From: Polyangium spumosum
GTDB lineage: Bacteria > Myxococcota_A > Polyangia > Polyangiales > Polyangiaceae
Assembly (NCBI RefSeq): GCF_009649845.1
Contig: NZ_WJIE01000011.1
Span: 157,543-221,542, forward strand
Direction of reading: 5' to 3'
Length of the DNA: 64,000 nucleotides
Shown: one piece after another, positions 9,079-17,170 of the stretch
How the letters are laid out: the number at the start of each line of letters is the position of its first letter
Numbering within the stretch: position 1 is the first letter of the stretch
Notes under the pieces: generated by a model
The model's database searches: none
Told to the model about the DNA's origin: nothing
Seen by the model: the letters and a program-made list of their open reading frames with translations, nothing else
Position numbers and translations under genes: made by a program

Positions 9079-9269
9079 ACGCCAACCCCGACCCCGAGAA
9101 GGACGCGGCGGCAGCGGCGGTGATCAGCATCGTCGGCATGGGTGCAATTCTCGCCGCCGTTCTCCTCGCGCTGTTCACCAAGGGCGGGCCACAACCGTAC
9201 GTCTGCATCCTGATCGCCCTTCTCTTCACACCATTAGCGCTGCGCCTGATCGATCATGACTCCGAGTGA
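9075..9269 (+). CDS. Small two-helix membrane protein
   Basis: A 64-residue protein that begins at GTG 9075, overlapping the previous stop in a GTGA junction. It has a polar N-terminus and two hydrophobic helices (about residues 15-36, AAVISIVGMGAILAAVLLALF, and 42-58, YVCILIALLFTPLALRL), predicting a small inner-membrane protein. The overlap on both sides (4 bases upstream, 14 downstream) argues that it is translated with its neighbours. No family was recognised. Small two-helix membrane proteins occur near toxin and defence genes, but that is only a contextual hint. Confidence 0.65.
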   Translation: MNANPDPEKDAAAAAVISIVGMGAILAAVLLALFTKGGPQPYVCILIALLFTPLALRLIDHDSE

Positions 9270-9822
9270 CCTGCGAGCAGCTATGGCTGCCCATTTCGAC
9301 CGGCATCTGGGAAGAGGCCAGCTCGTGTTAGGGGACATGCGCGGCATGCTCGTCCCGAGGCACGTCTACGGCGCTCCGCCATGCGAGGGACGTCCGCATT
9401 GGGTTCTGCATACCTTGGGCGCATGCCTCTTGGTCCTGGCGGGGCGCAGGGGAGAGGAGCGACGCTTCGAATTCGTGATGTCACTGCCTGCGGATTGGAT
9501 TCCGAGCGAAAGATGGCCGGCCTACATGCTCCGGCGGGCATCGAGCGCGATCCTCGCCGTGGGCTCTGCGCCGGACGAGGGCGGCGTGGTCTTCAACTCG
9601 GCAGAGGTCGACCATGGTTCGCCGCATGTGTTCGCGCTTCTCGTCGCGCCTTCGCGCCAGCTCGGAGAGCGTGCGCATGTCCGCACACGGTCGCGCAGCT
9701 CGGTCGAGGTCTATGCGATGTATCCGCTCACCTTCGACCAGTGGCAGCTCCATCAGGGAGGGCACCTCGACATCGCCACGGTCCCAGAGATCATCGAGCA
9801 CTGGCGAGAAATGCTTAGGTAG
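9256..9822 (+). CDS. SUFU-like domain protein (possible immunity protein)
   Basis: A 188-residue protein whose pattern resembles bacterial suppressor-of-fused (SUFU) domain proteins: a central FEFVMSLPADWI, a WPAYMLRRASSAI helix, an ALLVAPSRQ strand, and a C-terminal VEVYAMYPLTFDQWQLHQGG block. In bacteria SUFU-type domains are known as immunity proteins in polymorphic-toxin loci. No toxin gene is seen next to it here. The gene overlaps the small membrane protein gene by 14 bases and ends the four-gene run from 8087. Assignment is from pattern recognition only; a profile search with the SUFU family would settle it. Confidence 0.6.
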   Translation: MTPSDLRAAMAAHFDRHLGRGQLVLGDMRGMLVPRHVYGAPPCEGRPHWVLHTLGACLLVLAGRRGEERRFEFVMSLPADWIPSERWPAYMLRRASSAILAVGSAPDEGGVVFNSAEVDHGSPHVFALLVAPSRQLGERAHVRTRSRSSVEVYAMYPLTFDQWQLHQGGHLDIATVPEIIEHWREMLR

Positions 9823-9903
9823 AGAGGGATGGACCGCGACGCCGCAAAATGGAAGTCTCGGGCGATGTAACTATCGCGGCGCTGCGGTCCAAGTAGGCGC
9901 CAA

Positions 9904-10434
9904 ATGTCCATCGACGTGACGTTGGCGGAGTGCGATCCGCCCCGGCTCGTTTTACATCGCTACCGCGATCGATTCATGGTCGAGGTTTACGTCTCCACTC
10001 GATTCGGTCCGCTGATCTTCGTATTCTTCGCTCGGTCGACCGGAAAGCGCGTCCGTATCCGCGATCTGTTCGTGGACTGCTATAAGGGCACCCGTTGGTT
10101 GGGTAGGGCGCAGGTCATTGATGAGAAAACGCGGGACGAAGTGTGTTGGCAGCATGTTCTTTTCTTGCCTCTCGTGCGCCACGCAGTCGAGTGGGCGACA
10201 CGGCGAAACCTGAGTCCGCGATGCTGGTGCCCGCTCGGACACCCGGAGAAGTGCTGGGGAATAAATCACGGCCCGCAGCCGGAGCTTCCCGATCTTCCGG
10301 AGCTGCGGCGCCGAGTCAAATCAACATGCAGGCGGCGGCATCGCGGTTGGTGTGTCGGCGCCCTTGGGCAACGTTCGCATATTATCAGGACGCGAGGGCC
10401 GCTGTTGGAGGGGTCCTGTGAGGGGCCCGCGTGA
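9904..10434 (+). CDS. Hypothetical protein, uncertain
   Basis: A 176-codon frame from the ATG at 9904, 81 bases after the SUFU-like gene on the same strand. The first 140 residues look protein-like, with hydrophobic strands (FMVEVYVSTRFGPLIFVFFA) and a Cys/Trp-containing region (CWCPLGHPEKCWG). The last 40 residues are Arg-rich and may be an over-extension. No ribosome site is obvious and no family was recognised. It could belong to the preceding operon or be spurious. Confidence 0.4.
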   Translation: MSIDVTLAECDPPRLVLHRYRDRFMVEVYVSTRFGPLIFVFFARSTGKRVRIRDLFVDCYKGTRWLGRAQVIDEKTRDEVCWQHVLFLPLVRHAVEWATRRNLSPRCWCPLGHPEKCWGINHGPQPELPDLPELRRRVKSTCRRRHRGWCVGALGQRSHIIRTRGPLLEGSCEGPA

Positions 10435-10875
10435 AGCGGGTGACGGCCTAACGCTCGGGATCCAATTCGGCGACCCCGACGCGCCCCGGAGGAGAAGGCC
10501 GAGCCGCGCCCGGTCGACACGGCCAAGCGTGGAAAATCCGTTTGGCCGACCCGACCTCCGGCCTCAACGACGACTTGTCTGGATCGGCCTGACATCGAGC
10601 TTGGCGAGGGTTGACCTCTGCGCTCTGGCCAGTCCACCTGCCCACGCCGCCGTGACCTCCGCGGGGGCTCCGCCCGCGCCGCGCGGCATCCGAGAGAAGA
10701 AGCCCAACATCTACGCCTACGTGATTGCGGCTGCCTAACTCCCCACTTTCCCGACGATTCAACGTGCGTCAGGGTCGCTCCTGTGCTAGCGGGGACCCAT
10801 GAGTGCCGTATGACGGACCTGCATCGATAGACGCTCATATCCACCAGCTTGCGAACGAGCTGACACCTGGCGACC
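10435..10875. other. Gene-free stretch
   Basis: I see no convincing coding region in these 441 bases. Open frames on both strands give Arg/Pro-rich, low-complexity translations without start signals. No clear terminator, repeat or RNA motif was identified. The stretch may hold the promoter of the HNH gene that starts at 10876. Confidence 0.4.
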
Positions 10876-11673
10876 ATGAATGAGGATGACTTTCCCGAGA
10901 GGGTCAAGCTCGAACTCGCCCGCCGAGTAGCATACCTGTGCTCCAATCCAGGTTGTAGCGCGCCCACCTCCGGCCCCCATACCGACCCAACTAAATCCGT
11001 GAGGATTGGGGAAGCCGCGCATATATGCGGCAAGGAAAGAGACGCCAAACGATACGATCCTGCCATGGCCAGCGAGGAGCGCAGGGCTATCGACAATGGC
11101 ATCTGGCTTTGCCGGAATTGCCACAAGCAGATTGATACCGATGAGCAACGATTTACGGTCGAACTGCTGAGGCTTTGGAAATTAAGGGCCGAACTAGCCG
11201 CCTCCGACCAGCTCGGCAAACCCAAAGAATCGCAAGAGCGGCGTTCGAGCGAACATCGCGGTCCACTGGTAGCTTCATACAATCAACGCGGCGGGCAGAC
11301 GGCATTACAAATTGTCAACAACGCACCACCGGCTCGGACGTTGGGCGGTCGCACAATGCCAGCGTCTTACGTAAGTCTCATTCGATTGAAACGGGTCGAT
11401 CCGCCGCGTGTCGCGGTATGCTCGGATCATCCGGAAACACTCCAGTTCGGCTGGGACATCACCGAAGCGCTTCTACAACTTGGATTGTTGGATCGAAAAC
11501 GCGGCCTCGATCGACTGATCAACAGCGGCATTAGGCGACTCACTGTAGAGTCGATGGCCTCGGACACGGATGAACCGTTGTGGTACTTTGCTGAATGGCT
11601 ACGCGGCGAAGATTTCGAGCTTGATTACGTGAACAGGCGCAACAGGAACCAGATAATCATCCCCCAGCAATAG
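10876..11673 (+). CDS. HNH-type nuclease domain protein with unknown C-terminal domain
   Basis: A 265-residue protein. The N-terminal 90 residues form an HNH zinc-finger nuclease domain: Cys pairs C22/C27 and C79/C82, with His49 (GEAAHICG), Asn74 (AIDNGIWLC) and His83 (CRNCHKQID) at the expected positions. A linker (YNQRGGQTALQIVNN, about 136-150) leads to a C-terminal domain of about 115 residues that I do not recognise, with an acidic/aromatic segment ending in polar residues. HNH proteins of this kind occur as effectors in anti-phage systems. GC content is below the local average, consistent with transfer. It is convergent with an XRE regulator. Sequence supports the nuclease; a role in defence is inferred. 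Confidence 0.8.
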   Translation: MNEDDFPERVKLELARRVAYLCSNPGCSAPTSGPHTDPTKSVRIGEAAHICGKERDAKRYDPAMASEERRAIDNGIWLCRNCHKQIDTDEQRFTVELLRLWKLRAELAASDQLGKPKESQERRSSEHRGPLVASYNQRGGQTALQIVNNAPPARTLGGRTMPASYVSLIRLKRVDPPRVAVCSDHPETLQFGWDITEALLQLGLLDRKRGLDRLINSGIRRLTVESMASDTDEPLWYFAEWLRGEDFELDYVNRRNRNQIIIPQQ

Positions 11674-11716
11674 GTGATGGCGGACCTCCTTTCCGAGGCG
11701 TGACTACCGGGGTTTG

Positions 11717-12058
11717 CTACGTTGGGGGCTCGTGCGTCGTGCGTCCTTCGAGTTCCTTCCGAAGCTTCCGGCGCTCGCCCTTCGGCAGCTTCCGGGCAAG
11801 GTCGGCGATACGATCCAGCTCATCGTCTGCCGGGAAGGTGATCACACAAAACGGGGACACGCCGAGCGCGGCTGCGATGCGTTCGACGGTCTCGATGGTG
11901 ATCGCCGCGAGACCTTGCTCGATGCTCGACAGGTGGCCTTTTGACATGGCGCCAGCTTCGGCGAGATCCTGCAAGGACATGCCACGCTCGGTCCGCAGTT
12001 CGCGGATACGAGCGCCAACTTTCAGGCAGAGCGGCTTGGGTTCGGTTCGTCTCGGCAC
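11717..12058 (-). CDS. XRE-family transcriptional regulator
   Basis: A 113-residue protein. Residues about 15-70 form a classic XRE/Cro helix-turn-helix (IRELRTERGMSLQDLAEAG, then MSKGHLSSIEQGLAAITIET), followed by a charged C-terminal region (KLPKGERRKLRKEL). It would bind DNA as a dimer. The gene is convergent with the HNH gene 43 bases away and next to the IS66 transposon. It may regulate itself or nearby accessory genes, but no operator was identified. Confidence 0.88.
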   Translation of the reverse strand: MPRRTEPKPLCLKVGARIRELRTERGMSLQDLAEAGAMSKGHLSSIEQGLAAITIETVERIAAALGVSPFCVITFPADDELDRIADLARKLPKGERRKLRKELEGRTTHEPPT

Positions 12059-12266
12059 GGTTCCTCCGTAAGTCCTCGCTCAGCACCGTCCGGCGGCCAT
12101 CGCCCTCGTGCCAGGCGCCGCACACGCCCGCCCCTGACGCGACATCCCCGCCTGCGAGCGTTCGCCGCCCCTCGCTCGACGAGTTCGTCAGACCCGCACA
12201 ATCAGCGGGCACACGTCCGCCTTCTTCGCGCCGATGCTCAGCGCGGACGATCCATCCATGCGCCCG

Positions 12267-13772
12267 TCAGCTTGCGCCCGACGGCGACGCCGCGACCTCG
12301 TGCGGCAGCGGAATCCGCTCCCCACGCAGAGCTGCGACCGTCGCCGTCCGCAGATACGCCTTCGGATCGATCCCGCAGAGCTTCGCGCTCTCGATGAAGG
12401 AATAGAAGAGCGCCGCGACCTCGGTTCCTCGCCGCGAGCGCGACCCGTAGTGGTTCTTTCGCCCGACCACGACGCCGCGCTCCGCTCTCTCGGTATGGTT
12501 GTTGTCGAGCGTGATCCGCGGATCCGAAAGGAATCGCGTCAGCCCGCTCCAGATACCCACCATGTACTGGATCGCCCCATCCAGCCGGCTCTTGGGCACC
12601 ACGTTCGTCGTCTCCGCGAAGGCTCGAATGCGCTCCACGAGCACCTTCGATTCCGCCTGCCGCAGCGCGAGACGCTCTTCATCTCCGTCGGGAGCCGGCT
12701 TGCACTTCGCTTCCACCGCGTAGAGGCCACGAATCAGATCGAGCACCACCTTCGCCTCCGCGGGAAACGACACCTCGGCCTCGATGAATTCCCTCCGCAC
12801 ATGCGCCCAGCAGTGCGCGAGCGTGAAGCCTTCCGTCTTCGCCAGCGATTTGTACACGGCATAGGCGTCGCACATGACGACGCCCTTGTACCCGCCGAGC
12901 ATCTTCCTGGCCTCCTCGGTCGAGCGGCCATCGAGGATTCGATAGGCGACCGCGTTCGTCGAAACCATCGACCAAGCATACCATCGCGACGGCTCGCTCT
13001 TGCCGAGCAGCGGCCATCGCGTCTCGTCGACCCCGAGGACGCCCTGCGCGAGCTGGTATTGCACCAGCGCCTCGTGTCCAGGGGCGAGCAGCCTCGCCAG
13101 GCGCTCGATCTGATCCCAGAGCGTCTGCGACTCCACGACCAGCCCCTCGCGTCGCATCTTCCGCACCTGGCGCTCCAGCGGAGCGTGGTCGTGGTACTTC
13201 TCGCTCGCGACCTCGATGGCGAAATCAATCGAGTAGCGCGCCCCCTCGAAGAGCTTCAAGGGCCCCGGCGCCGTCTCGACGCAGCCGCCGCACCGGCAAC
13301 GATACTTTTGCCGCTTGTGCAGCTTCAGCACGAAGCGGCGCGGCACGACATCGACCTCTTCCGATTGCTCGAATTGCCCCTCCCAGACGTCGAGCATCTC
13401 GCCACACGCGCTGCACACCCGATCGGCCTCGTCGAGGACGTGGGGGACCTCCTCGATCGGCAACGACGGCTGCGCTTTGGGACCGTGCCCTTTCTGCGGG
13501 GGCTTCGGCGGCGTGGGCGGCGCGGGCGGCGCGCTCTCCTCGTCACTCGCGCGCCGCTCCGATTTCTCGCCAAAGAGCATGCGGTTCTTCGAGGCGATCT
13601 GCCGCTCGAGCTCGGCGATGCGCAGCTTGAGCTGCTCGGGGTCGCCGCCCTTCAACGTGAGCAGCTCTCGCGTCAGCTCGATGATCTTCTTCGCGAGCTT
13701 CTGGTTCTCGCGTTCGAGCAGCAGCGCCGCCTGGCGGAGGATCTCGGGGTCGTTCTCGGTCTCGAAATTCAT
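12267..13772 (-). CDS. tnpC: IS66 transposase (TnpC)
   Basis: A 501-residue transposase starting at the ATG at 13772. It has an N-terminal coiled coil (about 10-55), a Lys/Arg/Pro-rich linker, a zinc-binding segment with CSAC and CRCGGC, and a DDE catalytic core. In that core, VLGVDETRW (first Asp), VVMCDAYAVYKSLA (second Asp) and NNHTERAERGVVVGRKN (Glu) are visible, followed by the usual C-terminal region with SFIESAKLCGIDPKAYL. All catalytic acids are in place. An in-frame extension to 13982 overlaps tnpB and was rejected. Confidence 0.95.
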   Translation of the reverse strand: MNFETENDPEILRQAALLLERENQKLAKKIIELTRELLTLKGGDPEQLKLRIAELERQIASKNRMLFGEKSERRASDEESAPPAPPTPPKPPQKGHGPKAQPSLPIEEVPHVLDEADRVCSACGEMLDVWEGQFEQSEEVDVVPRRFVLKLHKRQKYRCRCGGCVETAPGPLKLFEGARYSIDFAIEVASEKYHDHAPLERQVRKMRREGLVVESQTLWDQIERLARLLAPGHEALVQYQLAQGVLGVDETRWPLLGKSEPSRWYAWSMVSTNAVAYRILDGRSTEEARKMLGGYKGVVMCDAYAVYKSLAKTEGFTLAHCWAHVRREFIEAEVSFPAEAKVVLDLIRGLYAVEAKCKPAPDGDEERLALRQAESKVLVERIRAFAETTNVVPKSRLDGAIQYMVGIWSGLTRFLSDPRITLDNNHTERAERGVVVGRKNHYGSRSRRGTEVAALFYSFIESAKLCGIDPKAYLRTATVAALRGERIPLPHEVAASPSGAS

Positions 13773-13840
13773 CGGGCGTTCCTGCCCGTATAATGTCGTC
13801 AGACCCCTCGAATGTACCGACGGTCCGAAAAAAACGTCAC

Positions 13841-14218
13841 TTAGCCCCAGCGCAGCACCCGATTGGTGGGCGCATATGCGGGAGGCGAGAGCGGCATGCG
13901 CGCGATCAGATCGCTGCCTTCGAGCAGGAGCGCGAGCTCGCTCGTGGTGAGCACGAGCGGGCCGTCCCCGGCCCGCGTCCACGGCGCGGCGAAGTACCCT
14001 TTCGCGAGGCGCTTCGCGAAAAGACAGAGCCCCGTGCCATCCCAGTACAGGACCTTGGCCCGCTGCCGCGTGCGGCTCACGAAGACGAAGAGGTCACCCG
14101 ACATCACGTCGCGTCGTAGGCCCTGGATGACGAGCGCGGTGAGCGTGTCGAAGGACTTGCGCATGTCGACCGGAGCCCGGTAGGCATAGACCGTGATCTG
14201 CCGCGTCGAGCCAATCAC
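13841..14218 (-). CDS. tnpB: IS66 accessory protein TnpB (Orf2)
   Basis: A 125-residue protein beginning at GTG 14218, which overlaps the stop of tnpA (GTGA). It contains the family signature: YAYRAPVDMRKSFDTLTALV, then MSGDLFVFVSRTRQRAKVLYWDGTGLCLFAKRL, then TSELALLLEGSDL. TnpB is needed with TnpA for IS66 transposition, though its biochemical role is not established. The gap to tnpC is 68 bases. A longer frame reaching 14635 is an artefact of the overlap with tnpA. Confidence 0.93.
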   Translation of the reverse strand: MIGSTRQITVYAYRAPVDMRKSFDTLTALVIQGLRRDVMSGDLFVFVSRTRQRAKVLYWDGTGLCLFAKRLAKGYFAAPWTRAGDGPLVLTTSELALLLEGSDLIARMPLSPPAYAPTNRVLRWG

Positions 14219-14583
14219 GACAGCCTCCGCAGAAGCTCGACGAGCGAATCGAGATCGAGCCCCTCGATTCGAACTCCCGAGCGATGTTCGACGACGAAAG
14301 GCCCGGGGGGGCGGATGGCCGGAGCGTCGAGGATCTCGACGGGAGCAAAGTCCGCGGTCGAGAGCTCGTGGCCTTGGTTCCTCGTCGCCCAGGCATACAC
14401 GGTCCGCCATGGAATGCCGAGCTCGGCGCCGATCTCCGCTATCGTGATACCGGCGTCGCGGCGCGATCGAAAATAGGTAACCGCGAGCCGACGTACGTGC
14501 TCCGGGTACGCCCTGCCTCGTCCTCGGTCCTCGAGATGCTCGAGCTCGGCGCGAATGGCCGCCGCTTGCTGATGATGCCGCAT
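14215..14583 (-). CDS. tnpA: IS66 accessory protein TnpA (Orf1)
   Basis: A 122-residue protein with a helix-turn-helix of the transposase type (RRLAVTYFRSRRDAGITIAEIGAELGIPWRTVYAW shows as two pieces around residues 30-65), followed by a segment with DAPAIRPPG and a C-terminal Leu-rich helix. It is the first gene of the IS66 operon. The upstream side is rich in short inverted repeats but no clear terminal repeat was found. Confidence 0.88.
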   Translation of the reverse strand: MRHHQQAAAIRAELEHLEDRGRGRAYPEHVRRLAVTYFRSRRDAGITIAEIGAELGIPWRTVYAWATRNQGHELSTADFAPVEILDAPAIRPPGPFVVEHRSGVRIEGLDLDSLVELLRRLS

Positions 14584-14782
14584 CGGGTCCTCCTTCGGGA
14601 CCCCAAGCGTTGGGGAAGGAGGCCGGCGATGTCACGACGGGGGTGGGCGAGGAGATACGTTCCTCCCTACTCGCGCATGAGGGTGTCCGAGATCCCTACC
14701 ACAGCTCCCTCGCTAAGACAAACCCCGCGGACAGACGATCCCGCGAGCCCCCCCAGATGCGAGGGGGTCGCGGGAGGATGGA

Positions 14783-15091
14783 TCATCGTCGCTTCATGGC
14801 CCGGAGAAGCTTGGCGACGGCCATGTGCGCCGCTCGCGCGGCGGCCATGTCGTCACCGGTGTCCGGCATCATCGCGAGGAGCCTGCCGGCAGCCTCATGC
14901 GCGACCATCGTGGCGTCGAGGTCGCCTGCCGCCGCCGCCGTGACCTCCCCTTGCACGAGCACAGCCAGAAGGGCCCGGCGGGGTCGGCTCCGGCCGCCTG
15001 CCGCCGCCGCCGCCGTAACCTCCCCTTGCACGAGCACAGCCAGAAGGGCCCGGCGTGGGTCGGCTCCGGCGGGGCCCCAAAGGGCGGCTCC
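14783..15091 (-). pseudogene. Decayed paralogue of the 16937-17170 short gene
   Basis: Read on the minus strand, this stretch encodes a sequence clearly related to the protein at 16937-17170: both share ALWG, GADPR, LLAVLVQGEVTAAA and the identical end LLRAMKRR. Here the segment carrying LLAVLVQGEVTAAAA is present twice because of a 75-bp in-frame duplication. The position that is the GTG start of the other copy has no start codon here, so translation could begin only from an internal GTG. That is why I call it a remnant. Function of the family is unknown. Confidence 0.45.
14931..15082. repeat. 75-bp tandem duplication
   Basis: Two near-identical copies with a 75-bp period: one with its core from about 14941 and the other from about 15016. 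Each contains ACCTCCCCTTGCACGAGCA followed by CAGCCAGAAGGGCCCGGCG. The period is a multiple of three, so the duplication keeps the minus-strand frame open. A diverged third version lies at 17094-17165 within the related sequence near drmD. Confidence 0.8.
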
Positions 15092-15250
15092 ACGCCCCGG
15101 CGATGGGCCTCCGGCGGGGGGGGACCGTAGGGACCCCTACGCACGCCAAACGGGCCATGTTGCATGGCCTGTTACTCGCGTTGCTCCCCGAGACCCCTCT
15201 GCCCTCTTGATCCAGCGTTCGGCAGAGTGTAGGAGAGTCTTCTCCAACAC

Positions 15251-15787
15251 ATGAAGCAGTTCGTTTCGGCATTCAAGCAGGCGGCGAATAAATGTCGGAC
15301 CTCGGCGCAAGGGATACTCGATGCGCTAGAGGATGGTGATCTAGACCTCGTGGTAGAGGCGGAAGAAGCGGCGCTAAAGGTACATAGGCAGCTAACCAGC
15401 TCGGTCCTGCAACAGCTTGACGGTTGGTTGGATGCGCAGCCACCCAATGCGCAAACTCGCGATCGCCGGAATCTTATTGAGGCCGAGCTGAACTTTAGTC
15501 AAGAATTGCCGCGTTCGCGGTCACATAAGAAACAGCTCGTCAACCTTGAGAACTACTTAAGGGATATGGCGGAGCGGTTCCTGCGAGTCGCCGGACACTT
15601 TCACTACATGTCGGCACACATCCGTGCGACAACATCCGGAAGTGAGACGGCGCAACCTAACGCGCGCGAAATTCATAACTATCATGGTCCGGTTGTGACC
15701 AACTCAAGCGTAGGCGGTATGGCAGTCGGTGGCCAGAAGGCCGAAGCGAAAGGGAAGACCACCACCGTTCGTCCACGGAAAAGGTAA
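15251..15787 (+). CDS. Small helical partner of the TIR protein
   Basis: A 178-residue protein that starts at the ATG at 15251. Residues 1-125 are predicted mostly helical, with charged amphipathic segments (LEDGDLDLVVEAEEAALKVHRQL, split over two helices, and VNLENYLRDMAERFL). The tail has a short strand-like segment (EIHNYHGPVVTNSSVGG) and a basic Lys/Arg-rich end. No family was recognised. It ends 6 bases before the TIR gene, so the two are one operon. GC content is well below that of the surrounding DNA, suggesting recent acquisition. By analogy with other paired TIR systems it could sense infection or hold the TIR protein inactive; this is inference only. Confidence 0.7.
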   Translation: MKQFVSAFKQAANKCRTSAQGILDALEDGDLDLVVEAEEAALKVHRQLTSSVLQQLDGWLDAQPPNAQTRDRRNLIEAELNFSQELPRSRSHKKQLVNLENYLRDMAERFLRVAGHFHYMSAHIRATTSGSETAQPNAREIHNYHGPVVTNSSVGGMAVGGQKAEAKGKTTTVRPRKR

Positions 15788-15793
15788 AAAGAG

Positions 15794-16867
15794 ATGTCCC
15801 GCAACAAGAAGCCTCAAGGCGGCCCGTCAACTACTGTCGCAGCAGTTGTTACCGGGGGGCGCTCGTCGACGGCTAAAGCTAAGGGAACCACAACATCTGC
15901 TAGCGGGCGTGCTGCCAAAGTCAGGGAGAGTTTAGACCCGAGTAAGACGTTAATGTCGATCAAACCGCTGCGGGACCTTTCCCAGCGCGCTCGCGTACAG
16001 CTGAAGGGGCTACTCCTGCTTTCAGAGCCGCACTGGCCCAGAGCTGCTGGCATCGGATTAAACCAAGAGTTTATCAGCGGGAGACCTGCTCCAATATTCG
16101 ACGCTGTGAACCCCCTCCTTCAGGAGAGCGTCGGGTTGGACCTTCAGCAAGTAGGGTGCTTCTCGACCGCGGACGCGTGCTTAAAGCTTCCTGCGAATGA
16201 CTTGGTTGACTTTTTATATGCCGCGCAGGCGTATCTCGTCCGCGAAGCTAACCGGACTTCCGGACGCACTGTCCCTATAGCGCCGGTCGAATTTGGACGC
16301 CGCGCACTCGAAATACTTACGTCCACCGATTCCAGCGATACTATAGACGCAGGCAAGGATATGAATCACGTTCTCGCTTTTATCAGTCACTCATCCAGGG
16401 ACAAGGAACTTGCCAAGGCACTGGTAGATTGCCTTGAAGCCTGCATCCAGTTCATAGGAGCGGAAAGCGCGATTCGCTGCACCTCTGTGGAGGGGCACCA
16501 ACTCGACCCAGGTGATCACGCAGGGGAAGTTCTTCGCCAAAACCTGGAGCAGTGTAAGGTTGTGCTTGGGCTCCTCACGAAGGAGGGTCTAAAATCAAGC
16601 TTTGTCACTATGGAGCTTGGAGCCGCATGGGCCCTTAAAAAAAGAACATGCGCACTGCTGACACGCGACGTGGCCTTTAGTCGCATTCCTGGGCCTTTGA
16701 GGGAGCGACACGCCATCAAAGTGGAGTCTGCCGAGCAAATGACGCAGCTGATGGAGTCGATCGCCAAAGAGACAGGCTTGCAAATGAGGTCTGCAACCAA
16801 GGTCGCGGCCGAAGTGAACCAGTTCGTGGCCAAGGCAGCTCGGCTAGCCGGCAAGCCGACAGGCTAG
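15794..16867 (+). CDS. TIR-domain effector protein
   Basis: A 357-residue protein. Residues 1-50 are basic and low-complexity, about 55-185 form a globular region I do not recognise, and about 190-310 form a TIR domain. TIR features seen are the first strand and loop (HVLAFISHSSRDKELAK, from residue 192) and the catalytic-glutamate helix SFVTMELGAAWALKK with Glu274. Many bacterial TIR domains with this glutamate cleave NAD+ to stop phage growth, so NADase activity is likely but not shown. The gene sits 6 bases after the small helical gene, just upstream of DISARM. Lower GC suggests transfer. The N-terminal region may be the sensor or an oligomerisation domain. Confidence 0.82.
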   Translation: MSRNKKPQGGPSTTVAAVVTGGRSSTAKAKGTTTSASGRAAKVRESLDPSKTLMSIKPLRDLSQRARVQLKGLLLLSEPHWPRAAGIGLNQEFISGRPAPIFDAVNPLLQESVGLDLQQVGCFSTADACLKLPANDLVDFLYAAQAYLVREANRTSGRTVPIAPVEFGRRALEILTSTDSSDTIDAGKDMNHVLAFISHSSRDKELAKALVDCLEACIQFIGAESAIRCTSVEGHQLDPGDHAGEVLRQNLEQCKVVLGLLTKEGLKSSFVTMELGAAWALKKRTCALLTRDVAFSRIPGPLRERHAIKVESAEQMTQLMESIAKETGLQMRSATKVAAEVNQFVAKAARLAGKPTG

Positions 16868-16936
16868 AAGGCCGCGCCCGCGGTGTCGGGCTGGGGCCCC
16901 TCGCTCCAGAGGGACCCCCGCCAGGACAGGGACGAC

Positions 16937-17170
16937 CTACCGCCGCTTCATGGCACGGAGTAGCTTGCCGACGGCATCGTGCGCGGCTCGCGCGGCGGCC
17001 GTGCTCTCATCCGCGTCCGACAGCAGTGCCAGAAGCCTTTCTGCCGCGTCGTGAGCCACCGCCGAGGCTTCAAAATCGCCCCAAGCCGCCGCCGTGACCT
17101 CTCCCTGGACGAGGACGGCGAGAAGGGTACTGCGTGGGTCCGCTCCAGGGATGCCCCAAAGGGCGGCCAC
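16937..17170 (-). CDS. Short hypothetical protein, intact copy of the flanking pair
   Basis: A 77-codon frame from GTG 17170. It is Ala-rich and helical, with ADPRSTLLAVLVQGEVTAAA and a basic end LLRAMKRR. The sequence at 14783-15091 is related, at roughly three quarters identity by eye. Together they bracket the TIR operon as direct copies in the same orientation. No family was recognised. Its 5' end overlaps a possible long extension of drmD on the other strand, which is one reason to start drmD later at 17257. Confidence 0.45.
   Translation of the reverse strand: MAALWGIPGADPRSTLLAVLVQGEVTAAAWGDFEASAVAHDAAERLLALLSDADESTAAARAAHDAVGKLLRAMKRR

Larger units (their letters stand above)
12267..14583 (-). 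mobile_element. IS66-family insertion sequence (three genes)
   Basis: The three standard IS66 genes are present on the minus strand in the order tnpA (14215-14583), tnpB (13841-14218), tnpC (12267-13772). All are full length and open, so the element looks intact and possibly active. tnpA and tnpB overlap by 4 bases. I searched the flanks by eye for terminal inverted repeats and target duplication and could not identify them, so the true ends are not defined and the limits given are those of the genes. Confidence 0.85.

Noticed and set aside
10352-10738. Small plus-strand frame before the HNH gene
   Set aside because: Arg/Pro-rich with no start signal or family; not supportable as a gene.
12186-13806. 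TCGTCAGACCC words at about 12187 and 13797 as IS66 ends
   Set aside because: The second copy lies between tnpB and tnpC, inside the element, and the two are direct rather than inverted, so they cannot be the terminal repeats.
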